Positions 14,105 through 22,484 of a stretch of 25,039 nucleotides of DNA are shown here, piece by piece. The DNA is taken from positions 1-25,039 of the forward strand of contig DAOUCV010000058.1 in NCBI GenBank assembly GCA_034432095.1. Reading direction: 5' to 3'. Made by a program: the position numbers and the translations under genes. How positions within the stretch are numbered: position 1 is the first letter of the stretch; every line of letters starts with the position of its first letter. The notes below the pieces were generated by a model that had not been told where the DNA came from, searched no databases, and saw only the letters and a program-made list of their open reading frames with translations. Source of the DNA: DAOUCV01 sp034432095 (lineage in GTDB: Bacteria > Chloroflexota > Dehalococcoidia > Dehalococcoidales > UBA2162).

Positions 14105-14887
14105 TTGAGTAAAGTCATTGTGGTCAAAATTGGCGGGGCGACGCTGGGCAGTCATGACACGGCCATTGAGGACATAGCGGAACTCCAGCGGCAGGGCAAA
14201 TCACTGGTGGTGGTGCACGGCGGTGGCAAGCTGATAACGGAGTGGCTGGAGAAGCAGGGTATACCCTCAAGATTTATTCAGGGCGAACGGGTGACTGACA
14301 AGCCGACGCTTGAGGTAGCGACTTCGGTACTCGCCGGGCTAGTCAATAAGGATATTGTGGCAGCAATTAATGGTCTTGGGGGCAGGGCAGTAGGCGTCAG
14401 CGGTGTTGATGGGGCTCTTATTGAAGGGAAGATTACGGATAAAGAAAAGGGGTATGTTGGTACAGTAGTCAGGGTGAACACCGCTATCCTTGAGGCTCTA
14501 TTAGAAGCAGACTTTATCCCGGTGGTGGCACCGATAGGTCTCAACTCTTTCGATAGACCACCCGATACGCCGCCAACACTTAACTTTAATGCCGATGTCG
14601 TAGCCGGGGAAATCGCCGCCGCCACCGGTGCGGAAAGACTTATCTTTCTTACCGACGTACCCGGCGTCAGTGACCGTTCAGGCAAGCTATTGCCCCGCCT
14701 ATCACCCAGTGAAGCCGAAGCCTTGATTGCTACAGGAGTAGCTTCGGGTGGGATGATTCCCAAGGTCAGGGCTTGCCTCAGAGCTTTATCAGCTACCTCA
14801 ACAACTTGTATTATAGATGGTAGACAGCCCCACGCCCTGCTCAAGGAGATTGAAGGAAAAGGCGGCGGCACTGTAATAGGAGTATAG
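14105..14887 (+). CDS. argB: Acetylglutamate kinase ArgB
   Basis: ArgB phosphorylates N-acetylglutamate at the gamma-carboxyl, the usual control step of the cyclic arginine route. The amino-acid kinase fold shows KIGGATLGS (8-16), VVVHGGGK, the substrate segment ERVTD, GLVNKDIVAAING, LNFNADVVAGEIA and ASGGMIPKV near the C-terminus. At 260 residues it starts straight into the first strand and lacks the N-terminal helix that forms arginine-inhibited hexamers in other cyclic-pathway enzymes. The start is TTG 14105 behind AGGGA at 14094-14098. A LysW-type lysine-pathway kinase is a remote alternative; HGGGK and the arginine gene neighbours argue for ArgB. argD follows after one base. Confidence 0.94.
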   Translation: MSKVIVVKIGGATLGSHDTAIEDIAELQRQGKSLVVVHGGGKLITEWLEKQGIPSRFIQGERVTDKPTLEVATSVLAGLVNKDIVAAINGLGGRAVGVSGVDGALIEGKITDKEKGYVGTVVRVNTAILEALLEADFIPVVAPIGLNSFDRPPDTPPTLNFNADVVAGEIAAATGAERLIFLTDVPGVSDRSGKLLPRLSPSEAEALIATGVASGGMIPKVRACLRALSATSTTCIIDGRQPHALLKEIEGKGGGTVIGV

Positions 14888-14888
14888 A

Positions 14889-16076
14889 ATGACTAACTGG
14901 CAGGAACTTGAACACAAGTATTATATTCACACCGTAGACCGTACACCTCTGACCCTGGTCAAGGGAGAGGGGGCAAGGGTGTGGGACGATAATGGGAAGG
15001 AGTACCTTGACTTCGTTGGGGGGTGGGCAGTCAACAGTCTGGGGCACTGTCACCCGGTGGTGGTTGAGGCGTTGGTTGAGCAGGCGCGTACTCTGATTCA
15101 GACCTCAAACCAGTACTATACTATCCCCCAGCTCAAGCTCGCTCAGCTCCTGGTGGAAAATAGCTGCCTGGATAAAATCTATGTCTGCAACAGCGGGGCT
15201 GAGGCTAATGAGGGGGCAGTAAAACTCGCCCGACGCTACGGCAGCCTTAAATTAAACGGTGCATATGAGGTTATTACCGCATTGAACTCCTTTCACGGTC
15301 GGACTCTGATGATGACGGCAGCCACCGGGCAGGAGAAGTTCCAGAAGCCCTATATACCTCTGCCGGTCGGCTTCAAGAATGTTCCGTTTAACGATGTTGA
15401 GGCTATCAAACGCGCCACGACGGACAAGACCTGTGCTGTGATGCTGGAGCCGATTCAGGGAGAGGGAGGAGTCAACGTCCCTGATGATGATTACTTGAAA
15501 AAGGTAAAGGAGTGGTGTGACCAGAGAGGCATATTGCTTATCCTCGATGAAATCCAGACCGGCATCGGTCGCCTGGGGGCGCTCTTTGGCTACGAACTGT
15601 ATGGTATTGAACCCGATATTATCACCCTAGCTAAAGGGCTGGGTGGTGGTGTTCCAGTCGGTGCCTTTATGGCTAAAGATAGTTGTTGTGTCTTTGGGAC
15701 TGGTGAGCATGGTTCTACCTTTGGCGGTAATGCTTTAACTTCTGCCGCCGCTTACGCCACGGTAAAATACATCATTGACCATGACATTCCCCGGAATGTC
15801 AGGAAGGTGGGACAGTATCTTATGGAAGGGTTGAAAAGACTGAAGGATAAATATCCTTTCGTTACTGAGGTGCGGGGGCGTGGCTTGCTGCTGGCTATGG
15901 AGTTTAACAGTGACATAGCCCAGACAGTCTTAATGTCTTGCCTTGAGAGGGGCCTGCTGGTCAACAGAGTCAAACCCAGCGCCATTCGTCTGATACCGCC
16001 GCTCATCATTGGCAATAAGGAGGTTGACGAGGCTCTGGATATCTTGGATAAAGCATTAGCCAGTATGGCAAAGTAA
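14889..16076 (+). CDS. argD: Acetylornithine aminotransferase ArgD
   Basis: This PLP enzyme converts N-acetylglutamate semialdehyde and glutamate into N-acetylornithine and 2-oxoglutarate. Class III aminotransferase features include NSGAEANEGAVKLAR (101-115), SFHGRT (134-139), LEPIQGEGG (187-194), LDEIQTGIGRLG (219-230, PLP-binding Asp220) and ITLAKGLGGG with the Schiff-base Lys249. The 395-residue length is typical. ATG 14889 follows the argB stop by one base, and its Shine-Dalgarno (AGGAG) lies inside the argB end, so the two are translationally coupled. Related succinyl-ornithine or LysJ activities cannot be excluded, but the cluster supports arginine synthesis. Confidence 0.95.
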   Translation: MTNWQELEHKYYIHTVDRTPLTLVKGEGARVWDDNGKEYLDFVGGWAVNSLGHCHPVVVEALVEQARTLIQTSNQYYTIPQLKLAQLLVENSCLDKIYVCNSGAEANEGAVKLARRYGSLKLNGAYEVITALNSFHGRTLMMTAATGQEKFQKPYIPLPVGFKNVPFNDVEAIKRATTDKTCAVMLEPIQGEGGVNVPDDDYLKKVKEWCDQRGILLILDEIQTGIGRLGALFGYELYGIEPDIITLAKGLGGGVPVGAFMAKDSCCVFGTGEHGSTFGGNALTSAAAYATVKYIIDHDIPRNVRKVGQYLMEGLKRLKDKYPFVTEVRGRGLLLAMEFNSDIAQTVLMSCLERGLLVNRVKPSAIRLIPPLIIGNKEVDEALDILDKALASMAK

Positions 16077-16091
16077 TACAGGAGATTCACT

Positions 16092-17390
16092 ATGTCAGAT
16101 AAAGTGGTTTTGGCTTATAGTGGTGGACTGGATACCTCGGTAGCCATAAAATGGCTCAAAGAAAAATATGGTCTAGATGTTATTGCCGTCAATATTGATG
16201 TGGGCAATGAGCGTGATTTTTCGGCCATCCGCCAGAAGGCGCTTGACATCGGCGCGATAAAGGCGGTGGTGATTGACGCCAAAGAACTATTTGTCAAGCA
16301 TTTTGTTTTTCCGGCTTTGCAGGCGAACGCGCTCTACGAAGGACAATATCCTCTGGCTACGGCTCTATCTCGACCTCTTATGGCTAAGCTGCTGGTGGAC
16401 ACAGCGTTGGAGGAGGGAGCTTCAGCGGTCGCCCATGGCTGTACCGGCAAGGGGAACGACCAGGTGAGGTTTGATGTGAGTATTACTGCCCTGGCACCTG
16501 ACCTCAAGATTATTGCCCCCGCCAGAGAATGGGGCATGACAAGGGAGGAGACCATCCGATATGCCAAGCGTCATAACATCCCCATTCCCATAACAGTGTC
16601 CAGCCCCTACTCAATTGATGAGAACCTGTGGGGGAAGAGCATTGAGTGCGGTGCTCTGGAAGACCCCTGGGTTGAACCGCCTGAAGACGCCTTTACCTGG
16701 ACTAAATCTCCAGACAAAGCTCCAAATGAGCCACAGTATCTGGAGATTGGCTTTGAGAAGGGTATTCCGGTGACCATTGACGGGCAGGAACTGGACGGGG
16801 TTACCCTGCTTCAACAGCTAAATGAAATAGCCGGTGAACACGGGGTCGGCAGGATTGACCACATCGAGAACCGGGTCGTGGGCATAAAGTCACGGGAAAT
16901 CTATGAAGCCCCAGCCGCTACCGTCCTGTTGCAGGCTCATCAGGCACTGGAAGCGATGACACTGTCCAAAGACCAGCTTCGATTCAAGCAGAAGGTAGCT
17001 CAGGAGTATGCTGACCTTATCTATAACGGTCTATGGTTCAGTCAGTTGAATCAAGACCTGTCTGCCTATATCCTCAGCTCCCAGCGCTATGTTACCGGGA
17101 CAGTACGGCTGAAGCTATTCAAAGGACATTGTACCGTTGTCGGGCGGAAATCACCCAAGTCGCTCTATAATCTCAGCCTCGCCACCTATGACAAGGGAGA
17201 CCAGTTTGACCAGAGCGCCTCCGTTGGTTTTATTCACCTTTGGGGGCTGCCGTTAAAGACCCAGGCTCAGGTGCAGCTACTGGGTGATAAGGAGAGTCCG
17301 CTCAGCATTATGGCACCAAAACAGCTGGAGAGCAAAGTGGGACCGAAGAAGTCAAAGCCAAGAACAACACAGTGGAAGAAGCGGCGATGA
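16092..17390 (+). CDS. argG: Argininosuccinate synthase
   Basis: ArgG joins citrulline and aspartate using ATP to form argininosuccinate. The N-terminal PP-loop is YSGGLDTS (9-16), followed by AHGCTGKGNDQVRF, the citrulline/aspartate-binding region, and SPYSIDENLWGKSIECG. The enzyme runs to 432 residues; the last 15 or so are strongly basic (PKKSKPRTTQWKKRR) and look like an extension past the normal end. ATG 16092 has AGGAG at 16080-16084, 15 bp after argD. Its TGA overlaps the argH ATG as ATGA, so the basic tail-coding region also holds the argH ribosome-binding site. Confidence 0.97.
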   Translation: MSDKVVLAYSGGLDTSVAIKWLKEKYGLDVIAVNIDVGNERDFSAIRQKALDIGAIKAVVIDAKELFVKHFVFPALQANALYEGQYPLATALSRPLMAKLLVDTALEEGASAVAHGCTGKGNDQVRFDVSITALAPDLKIIAPAREWGMTREETIRYAKRHNIPIPITVSSPYSIDENLWGKSIECGALEDPWVEPPEDAFTWTKSPDKAPNEPQYLEIGFEKGIPVTIDGQELDGVTLLQQLNEIAGEHGVGRIDHIENRVVGIKSREIYEAPAATVLLQAHQALEAMTLSKDQLRFKQKVAQEYADLIYNGLWFSQLNQDLSAYILSSQRYVTGTVRLKLFKGHCTVVGRKSPKSLYNLSLATYDKGDQFDQSASVGFIHLWGLPLKTQAQVQLLGDKESPLSIMAPKQLESKVGPKKSKPRTTQWKKRR

Positions 17391-18760
17391 GCCAAATTCG
17401 CGGTCGTTTCTACAAAGATGCCGATAAGTCGGCAACGAAATATACTGCCTCCACCTCCTTTGACTGGCGGCTCTACCCCTATGATATTGCCGGTAGCATT
17501 GCCCACGCCAGAATGCTCGCCAAACAGGGTATAATCTCAAAAGAAGAGGCAGAGATTATCACCAAAGGCCTGGCTAGTATCAAGGAGGAAATAGAGCAGG
17601 GTAAGTTTAAGTTCAAGCCGGAGCTGGAAGATGTCCATATGAATATTGAAGCCAGACTCATTGAGAAGGTTGGGGAGGTGGGGGGCAAGCTCCACACCGC
17701 TCGTTCCCGAAATGACCAGGTCGCTCTGGATATGCGTCTCTTCACCAGAGAAGCCATCAATGATACCCTGCTCGGCTTGAAAAAGCTCCAGCAGGCTTTA
17801 ATTGACCTGGCGGAAACCAACAAGGCTGTGGTCATGCCGGGCTATACCCACTTACAGCGGGCACAGCCCGTCCTGTTTGCCCATCATCTTCTGGCCTATT
17901 TTGAGATGCTCCAGCGGGATGTTGACCGATTCAGCGACTGTCTCAAGCGGACCGATGTTCTGCCCCTGGGCAGCGGGGCGCTAGCTGGCGCTGCCTACGA
18001 TATTGACCGGGAGTTCCTGGCTAAAGAGCTGGGCTTCAGCCAGATAAGCCAGAACAGTATGGACGCTGTCTCGGACAGAGATTTTGTCCTGGAATATGAA
18101 GCCGCTGCCTGTATCTGTATGATGCATCTCTCCCGACTGGCTGAGGAGATTGTTCTCTGGTCTTCAACCGAGTTTGATTTTGTCGAACTTGATGAGGCCT
18201 ATGCCACCAGCTCAAGCATTATGCCCCAGAAGAAAAACCCGGATGTCGCCGAGCTGATTCGGGGTAAGACAGGACGAATCTACGGCCATCTCCTGGCGCT
18301 GCTGACGACGATGAAAGCCCTTCCCTTATCTTACAACAGGGACCTGCAGGAAGATAAAGAGGGTCTCTTTGACTGTGTGGATACCCTCCTCTCAAGTTTA
18401 GAGGTATTCACCGGCATGATTAAGACCCTGAAAGTTAAAGGTGGGAATACTGAACGGGCAGCCAAGCAGGGCTATATCCTGGCCACTGACCTGGCTGATT
18501 ACCTGGCCAGAAAAGGGGAAGCCTTTCGCACCGCCCACGATATAGTTGCCAGACTGGTACGCTATGCTATGGAGAAAGATAAATCCTTCGGTGAACTCGG
18601 GCTCGCTGAATTCAAGAAATTTTCCCCATTATTTGAAGATGATGTCTACTCAATTACCGTGGAATCATCTCTTTCAGCCAGGGATAATGTTGGTGGTACC
18701 GCTCCAGAGCAGGTAGAAAAAGCACTATCCCGCGCTAAGAAAGTAATTGGTTCAGATTAA
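17387..18760 (+). CDS. argH: Argininosuccinate lyase
   Basis: ArgH splits argininosuccinate into arginine and fumarate, the last pathway step. It belongs to the fumarase/aspartase superfamily: HTARSRNDQVALD (103-115), GYTHLQRAQP (152-161, His155 region) and the signature loop SSSIMPQKKNPD (275-286) carrying the catalytic serine. I choose ATG 17387, which overlaps the argG stop as ATGA and gives 457 residues, the usual length. A GTG at 17372 would add five residues and lacks a Shine-Dalgarno; GGAAG at 17374-17378 serves the ATG. This is the last gene of the arginine cluster, followed by a structured gap. Confidence 0.97.
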   Translation: MSQIRGRFYKDADKSATKYTASTSFDWRLYPYDIAGSIAHARMLAKQGIISKEEAEIITKGLASIKEEIEQGKFKFKPELEDVHMNIEARLIEKVGEVGGKLHTARSRNDQVALDMRLFTREAINDTLLGLKKLQQALIDLAETNKAVVMPGYTHLQRAQPVLFAHHLLAYFEMLQRDVDRFSDCLKRTDVLPLGSGALAGAAYDIDREFLAKELGFSQISQNSMDAVSDRDFVLEYEAAACICMMHLSRLAEEIVLWSSTEFDFVELDEAYATSSSIMPQKKNPDVAELIRGKTGRIYGHLLALLTTMKALPLSYNRDLQEDKEGLFDCVDTLLSSLEVFTGMIKTLKVKGGNTERAAKQGYILATDLADYLARKGEAFRTAHDIVARLVRYAMEKDKSFGELGLAEFKKFSPLFEDDVYSITVESSLSARDNVGGTAPEQVEKALSRAKKVIGSD

Positions 18761-18772
18761 CCCCCTGAGGCA

Positions 18773-18799
18773 CTCAGAAAAATCTTTGATTTTTCTGGG
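18773..18799. repeat. Stem-loop after argH
   Basis: CAGAAAAATC (18775-18784) and GATTTTTCTG (18788-18797) are exact reverse complements around a TTT loop. Two further pairs (C18773-G18799, U18774-G18798) lengthen the stem to 12 bp. The T-run is inside the 3' arm rather than after it, so it is not a classic terminator, though it may help end the arginine transcript. Confidence 0.6.
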
Positions 18800-18811
18800 A
18801 ACCCGCCTGCC

Positions 18812-18834
18812 CCCTTCCCTTAGAAAGGAGAGGG
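18812..18834. repeat. Second stem-loop between argH and rpe
   Basis: CCCTTCCCTT (18812-18821) pairs with AAGGAGAGGG (18825-18834) around AGA, with one C-A mismatch and one T-G pair. With the neighbouring stem it makes the 150-bp gap between argH and rpe unusually structured. It resembles dispersed intergenic repeat sequence, but copies elsewhere cannot be checked here. Confidence 0.5.
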
Positions 18835-18890
18835 AAATTAAGAGGGTGAGACTTCGCCTTAGAGGGTCAAGCCCGAAGGGTTGAAAAACA

Positions 18891-18905
18891 ACCTCCAAAG
18901 GAGGT
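18891..18905 (+). promoter_or_regulatory. Hairpin sequestering the rpe Shine-Dalgarno
   Basis: ACCTCC (18891-18896) is the exact complement of GGAGGT (18900-18905) with an AAA loop. GGAGGT is the core of the rpe Shine-Dalgarno, 6 nt before the ATG at 18911. The fold would hide the ribosome-binding site, and the ACCTCC arm mimics the 16S rRNA anti-Shine-Dalgarno. Confidence 0.55.
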
Positions 18906-18910
18906 ACCTG

Positions 18911-19585
18911 ATGTCTAAAAGTAAGCCGAAAATCAAACTCGCCCCATCCATCCTATCAGCTGATTTCGCCCGGCTTGGTGAGCAGGTGGCCGAAGTTACC
19001 GAGGCGGGTGCTGACTATATCCATGTAGATGTTATGGACGGGCATTTTGTGCCCAATATCACCATCGGCGCGCCGGTGGTGGCGGCTATCCGTCCCCACA
19101 CCAGCCTGCCTCTGGACGTCCATCTTATGATTGAGGCACCACAGCAGTACATCAAGCAGTTTGCTGATGCCGGAGCCGATATAATCACCGTCCATATCGA
19201 AGCGTGTCCTCATATTCACCGTGTAGTGCAGACCATTAAGGAATTAAGGATTAAGGCGGGGGTTGCTGTCAACCCGGGTACTCCTATAGAGACGCTGGGT
19301 GATATTCTTCCCTATCTGGATTTGGTTCTGGTGATGACAGTGAACCCCGGTTTTGGCGGGCAGACCTTTATTGAGGGCACGCTGGGCAAGATAGCCCGCC
19401 TGCGAGCTGACCTGGACAAAAAGGGGCTGACCGCCGAACTGGAAGTGGATGGCGGTATAAATACCGAAACTGCTCCCCGAGTAGTGAAAGCCGGTGCCAG
19501 AGTGCTGGTAGCCGGGGCGGCTATCTTCGGTCCGGACAAAACGGCTAGGGAGGCAATACAAAGACTGCGGAAAAGCCTAGCTTAG
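18911..19585 (+). CDS. rpe: Ribulose-phosphate 3-epimerase
   Basis: Rpe interconverts ribulose 5-phosphate and xylulose 5-phosphate in the pentose phosphate pathway. The TIM-barrel signatures are LAPSILSADF, HVDVMDGHFVPN with metal-binding His and Asp, LDVHLMIE, the phosphate region MTVNPGFGGQ and LEVDGGIN with catalytic Asp. I place the start at ATG 18911, with an exact AAAGGAGG upstream, giving 224 residues. A TTG at 18881 would add ten residues across the Shine-Dalgarno hairpin and is unlikely. The gene is convergent with rpmB, 22 bp apart. Adjacency to rpmB and fakA echoes the Bacillus rpe-rpmB-fakA region. Confidence 0.97.
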   Translation: MSKSKPKIKLAPSILSADFARLGEQVAEVTEAGADYIHVDVMDGHFVPNITIGAPVVAAIRPHTSLPLDVHLMIEAPQQYIKQFADAGADIITVHIEACPHIHRVVQTIKELRIKAGVAVNPGTPIETLGDILPYLDLVLVMTVNPGFGGQTFIEGTLGKIARLRADLDKKGLTAELEVDGGINTETAPRVVKAGARVLVAGAAIFGPDKTAREAIQRLRKSLA

Positions 19586-19607
19586 AGGCGACATACTAAA
19601 GACGCGG

Positions 19608-19811
19608 CTAGCCTAAGCTAACCGGGGCTGTCCTTTCTACTTTATGCTGAGTACGCAAACATCTGGTGCACAACATCAGCCGTTTTGGCTTACCATCGAT
19701 GAGAACGGTCGCCGGGTGAATATTGGGCACCCAGCGGCGGTTGGTACGGCGCTTGGAATGGCTCACATTGTGACCAAACTGAGGCTTTTTGCCACACAAA
19801 TCACACTTCAA
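19608..19811 (-). CDS. rpmB: 50S ribosomal protein bL28, zinc-binding form
   Basis: A 67-residue large-subunit protein of the bL28 family, recognised by MKCDLCGKKPQFGHNVSHSK and the TNRRWVPNIH segment. Two cysteine pairs, CDLC (3-6) and CTRC (48-51), mark the zinc-containing form; bacteria with a second, cysteine-free copy switch to it when zinc is scarce, but no second copy is visible here. The start is TTG 19811 with a strong AGGGGGAG Shine-Dalgarno, and the encoded MKCDLCGK matches the family start. It lies divergent from fakA, with which it shares an intergenic region of about 90 bp, and convergent with rpe. Confidence 0.96.
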   Translation of the reverse strand: MKCDLCGKKPQFGHNVSHSKRRTNRRWVPNIHPATVLIDGKPKRLMLCTRCLRTQHKVERTAPVSLG

Positions 19812-19824
19812 ATCTCTCCCCCTC

Positions 19825-19853
19825 TTGACCGTCAGACAAAATTCAGGTAAGAT
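19825..19853 (+). promoter_or_regulatory. Promoter of the fakA-fakB-fakB-recG unit
   Basis: TTGACC at 19825-19830 (five of six) and TAAGAT at 19848-19853 (four of six) have a 17-bp spacer. The predicted start near 19860 gives a 44-nt leader containing AAGGA at 19890-19894. No separate promoter is obvious before the following genes. Confidence 0.6.
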
Positions 19854-19903
19854 GCTTCTACCATACTAGCATAGAGAAACGAGCTTGGCAAGGATGGTAC
19901 AAA

Positions 19904-21538
19904 ATGAAACAGATTAATTCTGTCAGCGGAAGAGAACTAGTGGAAATGCTGGCTACGGCTACTTCCTGGCTGGAGAAAAGTGCTTCCGATATTGATGCCT
20001 TGAATGTCTTCCCGGTGCCCGATGGTGATACCGGGACCAATATGTTGCTGACCATGCGTTCCAGCGTCGAAGAAGCTCACCAGAGTGGTGACTCCAGCGT
20101 CTCAGCCGTAGCTCAAGCCATAGCTAAAGGAGCGCTGATGGGTGCCAGGGGCAACAGCGGAGTAATCCTGTCGCAAATCTGGCGTGGTCTGGCACAGGGT
20201 CTACAGGGCAAGAAATCCTTTAACGGCAGTGACCTGGCTGAAGCTCTACAACAAGCCTCGGCCATGGCTTACCGAGGGATAAGCAAACCTGTGGAGGGGA
20301 CTATTCTTACGGTGATTAGACAAGCCGCCGAAGCTGCGCAAGCGCAGGTGGCTAAGGGTAATGACGACATGATATCGGTTATGGAGGCAGTAGTTGATGC
20401 CGCTAGTGAGTCAGTGGCTAATACTCCTACCCTGCTGCCTGTTTTAAGGGAGGCAGGGGTAGTAGATGCTGGCGGGCAAGGTCTGTATACCATTTTGGAG
20501 GGTGCCCTCCGCTACCTCAGAGGTGAGGCGGAGCAGATGCAATTCCGGAAACCCCAGATAATTGTCAGTAGTATCCCCCTGACGGTCAGGTTACCACAAA
20601 TGGCGGCTGCCAGTGAAGAAATCTACGGATATTGCACTGAATTTCTGCTTAAAGGCGAAGGACTTAGCCCGGAGAAAATCGAGGCGAGATTACGGGGGAA
20701 AGGGAAATCTCTAATGGTAGTCGGCGATGATTCAACCGTCAGAGTTCATATCCACACCCTGGAACCGGGTAATGTCATCCGCTACGCTACATCCCTGGGC
20801 ACTATGCATCAGGTATCAATCCGGAATATGGATGAGCAGCACCGGGACTTCCTGCAGATGCAGAAAGCGAGGATGCCGGAGGTTGATATAGCGACCATCG
20901 CTGTCGTCTCTGGCGATGGACTGGCCGATGTCTTTACCAGCCTCGGGGCGACCGCTATCGTCCCCGGTGGACAGACAATGAACCCCAGCACTAAAGACTT
21001 ACTCCAGGCAGTCAAAGCAGTAGCCTCAGACAAGGTTATCATTTTGCCCAATAACAAAAATATAGTGCTTACCGCCGAACAGGTCTTGTCACTGACTGAC
21101 AAAATGGTTGAGATTGTGCCGACGCAAACGATACCCCAGGGCATAGCTGCTCTTTTAGCCTTTGACTACGAAGCTGATTTCGAGACCAACGTTCAGCTTA
21201 TGAGGGAAGCGAAATCGGCGGTGAAGACAATTGAAATTACCCGGGCGGTACGCTCAGCTCATCTGAATGGTCTGAGCATTAAGAAAAGACAGGCTATCGG
21301 TCTTCTGGATGGGGAGCTGTTAGCCGCCGGTAATAATCCTATTGACACCCTTAATAAGATACTGGCCAAGCTGGATTTGAGAAAATCCGAAATAATTACC
21401 ATCTACTACGGAGCGGACACCGAACCAGCGGAAGCCGAAAAAGTCAGCGCCAGTATCCGTGAACAGTACCCCCACCTTCAGGTTGAGGTAGTTAGGGGCG
21501 GTCAGCCTCACTATAATTATATTGTCTCTATAGAGTAA
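19904..21538 (+). CDS. fakA: Fatty acid kinase catalytic subunit FakA (DAK/YloV family)
   Basis: FakA phosphorylates fatty acids held by FakB, making acyl-phosphate for phospholipid synthesis. The N-terminal DhaL-like kinase domain carries PVPDGDTGTNM (37-47), whose aspartates bind Mg-ADP, and GARGNSGVILSQ (80-91). After about residue 200 come the middle domain and a C-terminal domain that in this family contacts FakB. The protein has 544 residues, typical of YloV/FakA and much longer than dihydroxyacetone kinase subunit L alone. ATG 19904 has AAGGA at 19890-19894. Two DegV/FakB genes follow directly (18 bp to the first), which strongly supports the Fak assignment over a dihydroxyacetone kinase. 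Confidence 0.93.
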   Translation: MKQINSVSGRELVEMLATATSWLEKSASDIDALNVFPVPDGDTGTNMLLTMRSSVEEAHQSGDSSVSAVAQAIAKGALMGARGNSGVILSQIWRGLAQGLQGKKSFNGSDLAEALQQASAMAYRGISKPVEGTILTVIRQAAEAAQAQVAKGNDDMISVMEAVVDAASESVANTPTLLPVLREAGVVDAGGQGLYTILEGALRYLRGEAEQMQFRKPQIIVSSIPLTVRLPQMAAASEEIYGYCTEFLLKGEGLSPEKIEARLRGKGKSLMVVGDDSTVRVHIHTLEPGNVIRYATSLGTMHQVSIRNMDEQHRDFLQMQKARMPEVDIATIAVVSGDGLADVFTSLGATAIVPGGQTMNPSTKDLLQAVKAVASDKVIILPNNKNIVLTAEQVLSLTDKMVEIVPTQTIPQGIAALLAFDYEADFETNVQLMREAKSAVKTIEITRAVRSAHLNGLSIKKRQAIGLLDGELLAAGNNPIDTLNKILAKLDLRKSEIITIYYGADTEPAEAEKVSASIREQYPHLQVEVVRGGQPHYNYIVSIE

Positions 21539-21556
21539 CAAAGGGGGGCTTCAGCG

Positions 21557-22402
21557 ATGACAGTCAAGATTGTTACCGACAGCCTATCTGATATTACCAG
21601 TGATATAGCTGAGGGGCTGGGGATTACCGTGGTGCCGCTAACTGTATTTTTTGGTCATGAATCATTTCTTGACCGCATTACTATAACCACAGATGAATTC
21701 TACAAGAGATTGACCCGCGGCACTGTCTGGCCTACCACCACTCAACCTCCCCCCGCAGCTTTTGTTAAGGTCTATAGTGAGCTCGCTAAGGAAACCGACG
21801 AGATTCTGGTGGTCACCCTTTCCAGCAAACTCAGTGGCACTTATCAGTCGGCTCTAAACGCCAAGAGTCTGGTTGAGGAAAAGTGCCGTATTGAAGTAAT
21901 TGACTCGCAGACGGTAGCCATGGGGCTGGGGTTGATAGTCATTGCGGCAGCCAAGAAAGCCCGGACCGGGGCAAACCTGGACGAGCTTATTGGCTGGGTA
22001 CGACGGGCAATCAGCCGCTCACACCTTGTTGCCTATTTCGACACCCTGAAATACCTGGCCAAGGGAGGCCGTATCGGCAAGGCGCAGGGACTACTGGGCT
22101 CGCTATTGTCCGTGAAACCAATACTGACGGTGAAAGACGGCGAGATGGCTCCTTTAACCAGAGTGCGGTCTTTATCGGCGGGGATGGACTACCTGTATAA
22201 TTTCGTTGCTGGCTTCTCCCGTATCGAGGAACTGGCTGTAGAATACTGTACTACCCCTGACGAAGCCGAAAGACTGGTTGAGCGCCTTGGCTCGTTATTC
22301 CCTAAAGAGCGTATCTATAAGTCAACAATTAGCCCGGTGGTGGGAACATACGCCGGCCCCGGTGCCATGGCAGTAACCGTCCTGGAGTCAGAAAACAAAT
22401 AA
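21557..22402 (+). CDS. DegV-family fatty-acid-binding protein FakB, first copy
   Basis: FakB proteins bind one fatty acid in a buried tunnel and present its carboxylate to FakA. The DegV family pattern is clear: MTVKIVTDSLSD at the start, a TTTQPPPAAF strand, SSKLSGTYQSA, FDTLKYLAKGGRIGKAQ (about 167-183) with the conserved Arg, DGEMAPLTRVRS, and PVVGTYAGPGAM at the end. The length of 281 residues is normal. A good Shine-Dalgarno (AGGGGGG) precedes ATG 21557, and the gene follows fakA by 18 bp. It is a close paralogue of the next gene; differences in the tunnel-lining segments may mean different chain or saturation preference, which cannot be read here. Confidence 0.92.
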   Translation: MTVKIVTDSLSDITSDIAEGLGITVVPLTVFFGHESFLDRITITTDEFYKRLTRGTVWPTTTQPPPAAFVKVYSELAKETDEILVVTLSSKLSGTYQSALNAKSLVEEKCRIEVIDSQTVAMGLGLIVIAAAKKARTGANLDELIGWVRRAISRSHLVAYFDTLKYLAKGGRIGKAQGLLGSLLSVKPILTVKDGEMAPLTRVRSLSAGMDYLYNFVAGFSRIEELAVEYCTTPDEAERLVERLGSLFPKERIYKSTISPVVGTYAGPGAMAVTVLESENK

Positions 22403-22484
22403 TTTTTTAGAGACTACGTATTAAAAGGGATGAAGGGTGAGGGGTTGGTAAAGACTCTTAATTGAGGACTCACAGAAGTTACTG

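Noticed and set aside
14278..14871. 197-codon open frame antisense to argB
   Set aside because: It is wholly inside argB, Ser/Pro/Ala-rich and without family motifs; a shadow frame.
19578..19620. 8-bp inverted repeat TAGCTTAG/CTAAGCTA between rpe and rpmB
   Set aside because: The loop is 27 nt, the stem is AT-rich with no T-run, and it overlaps both gene ends; too weak to call a terminator.
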